Notes under the pieces: model-generated | Told to the model about the DNA's origin: nothing | The model's database searches: none | What the model saw: only the letters and a program-made list of their open reading frames with translations | Shown: positions 5,886-6,843 of the stretch, piece after piece | How positions within the stretch are numbered: position 1 is the first letter of the stretch | Layout of the letters: each line of letters opens with the position of its first letter | Translations under genes and position numbers: made by a program | Assembly (NCBI GenBank): GCA_903854805.1 | Contig: CAINXK010000023.1 | Span: 1-6,843 of the forward strand | Source: an uncultured Anaerolineae bacterium | GTDB taxonomy: Bacteria; Chloroflexota; Anaerolineae; Anaerolineales; Villigracilaceae | DNA: 6,843 nt | Reading direction: 5' to 3'

Positions 5886-6843
5886 ATGCAACCACAGGCT
5901 ACCCCTGCACCAAAGAACGACACCAGCTTCGCCTGGATCTGGCGTCCTGTTCTGGTTAGCTTGCTGGTGTTTTCATTGGGCGGCCTGCTGGCATACCACA
6001 CGCAAAAACAAAATAAATCTGAATTATTGGCCATATTAACGGCCGCCAATGGCGGGCAGGCAGCGCTGGTGGAATTTGATCTGCTGCAGCGTATCTCAAC
6101 GGTGGCACAATTTGCGCGTCAATGGCAAGATCATGGTGGTTTTAGCCAGGCAGAATTCAAGGCCGGCGCACAGGATATTATTGACAGCCAGCCAGGTTTC
6201 GAGGCACTCGTGCTGATGGGCGAGAATAACCAGGTGCGTTGGTACGTTCCCGGGCCCGGCAACCACGCAGCCAGCGGCTTGACCCAGGCGCTTGAAGAAA
6301 ATAGTCAAATGGCGCTTGCAGCTGCCCGGCAGACTAATTTGCCGAGCATGACCATTTCCAGCAGCCTGATGCCTGGCGTCAGGGGTTATATGGTCGCCTT
6401 TCCAATCTACGCGCGCGGCAACTGGGCGGGTTCTGTGCTGGCTGTTTTTCAATTCGATGGCTGGCTAAACAAAGTAATCGGTACGAGTACGCTGGCGGCC
6501 CAGCCCGAATTTGTGACCGCCGTCAGTATGGATGATGTCCTGGTCTTTGCGAAGCCTGGTTGGCAAGCACAAACAGCCCAACCAGGAGCCCTCTCGAAAG
6601 TGCAGGTAAGCACAACCCTGAATGTGTTGGGTCACCGTTTTGAGGTGCAGTCCCAGGTGAGTGATAGTTTTCTTGCGTTCGCAGCCAGCGATGAGCCTGC
6701 CATGATTTTGCTGGTGAGTTTCCTGGTATCTATCCTGGTTGGGCTGGTGTGGGTATGGGTGGACCATCTCAGAAGGGAGAAGCTGGGCATTGAAATCTAC
6801 AAGCAGGATCAGCTTAAGGAAGAACTCAGGGTAACACAACTGA
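5886..6843 (+). CDS. Membrane-bound CHASE-domain sensor, 3' end outside the window
   Basis: An open frame of 319 codons with no stop runs to the window end, so the C-terminal output part is missing. A short polar N-terminus (1-15) is followed by transmembrane segment 1 (about 18-37), an extracytoplasmic domain (about 40-268), transmembrane segment 2 (about 272-292) and a charged, probably coiled-coil linker (REKLGIEIYKQDQLKEEL). The extracytoplasmic part matches the CHASE ligand-binding family: LQRISTVAQFARQW near the start, a PGFEALVLMGENNQVRW stretch, VPGPGN, and a later YMVAFPIYARGNWAGSVLAVF segment. CHASE domains sense small extracellular molecules and usually feed PAS, histidine-kinase or cyclic-nucleotide output domains. 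Which one applies here cannot be seen. AAAGG at 5873-5877, 8 nt before the ATG, supports the start. It is separated from the kinase pair by 118 nt with a hairpin, so it may be transcribed separately. It is a plausible input for the neighbouring receiver-kinases. Confidence 0.85.
   Translation, partial: MQPQATPAPKNDTSFAWIWRPVLVSLLVFSLGGLLAYHTQKQNKSELLAILTAANGGQAALVEFDLLQRISTVAQFARQWQDHGGFSQAEFKAGAQDIIDSQPGFEALVLMGENNQVRWYVPGPGNHAASGLTQALEENSQMALAAARQTNLPSMTISSSLMPGVRGYMVAFPIYARGNWAGSVLAVFQFDGWLNKVIGTSTLAAQPEFVTAVSMDDVLVFAKPGWQAQTAQPGALSKVQVSTTLNVLGHRFEVQSQVSDSFLAFAASDEPAMILLVSFLVSILVGLVWVWVDHLRREKLGIEIYKQDQLKEELRVTQL

Noticed and set aside
5636..6049. 137-codon open frame on the - strand over the intergenic gap and the CHASE start
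   Set aside because: It overlaps the end of the kinase gene and the CHASE signal-anchor region in antisense, shows no recognisable motifs, and conflicts with strong + strand genes.

Overview
This window is a bacterial signal-transduction locus in which every recognisable gene lies on the + strand. GC content looks moderate (about half, by eye). The gene set is a CheB-like protein, a HEAT-repeat protein, soluble receiver-first histidine kinases and a CHASE-type membrane sensor. This resembles gene content seen in environmental Chloroflexota (Anaerolineae-like) or other free-living bacteria with many two-component systems. That placement is an inference from gene style only; no ribosomal or other phylogenetic marker is present.

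Layout. Positions 14-54 look like the terminator of a gene lying upstream of the window. Positions 55-564 hold no convincing intact gene: there is a possible weak promoter, a 22-codon ORF that looks like a bare lipoprotein signal peptide, and perhaps frameshifted coding debris. Next comes a tightly packed run: a CheB-family protein (565-1647), a HEAT-repeat protein (1640-3262, overlapping cheB by 8 nt), and a small, apparently frameshifted ORF (3255-3498, overlapping the HEAT gene by 8 nt). Two paralogous soluble hybrid proteins follow (3528-4631 and 4655-5767), each with an N-terminal receiver, an H-box region and a C-terminal HATPase. After a 118-nt gap with a GC-rich hairpin, a membrane-anchored CHASE-domain sensor (5886 onward) runs off the 3' end.

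The most notable point is the CheB-like protein. It keeps the overall two-domain CheB architecture but has lost the phosphoacceptor Asp (Ala at residue 56), the receiver Lys (Met at 107) and the catalytic His of the Ser-His-Asp triad (Gln at 201). It is therefore predicted to be neither phosphorylated in the usual way nor a normal methylesterase, yet the rest of the fold is well conserved. Coupled to a HEAT-repeat scaffold and followed by two receiver-kinases, it suggests a CheB fold reused as a binding or regulatory module. The second receiver-kinase also has an altered H-box (His-His instead of His-Glu) while keeping an intact receiver and ATP-binding boxes. How the genes act together is inference. 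One model is that the CHASE sensor and the two receiver-kinases form a phosphorelay, with the CheB-like and HEAT proteins as a protein-interaction platform.
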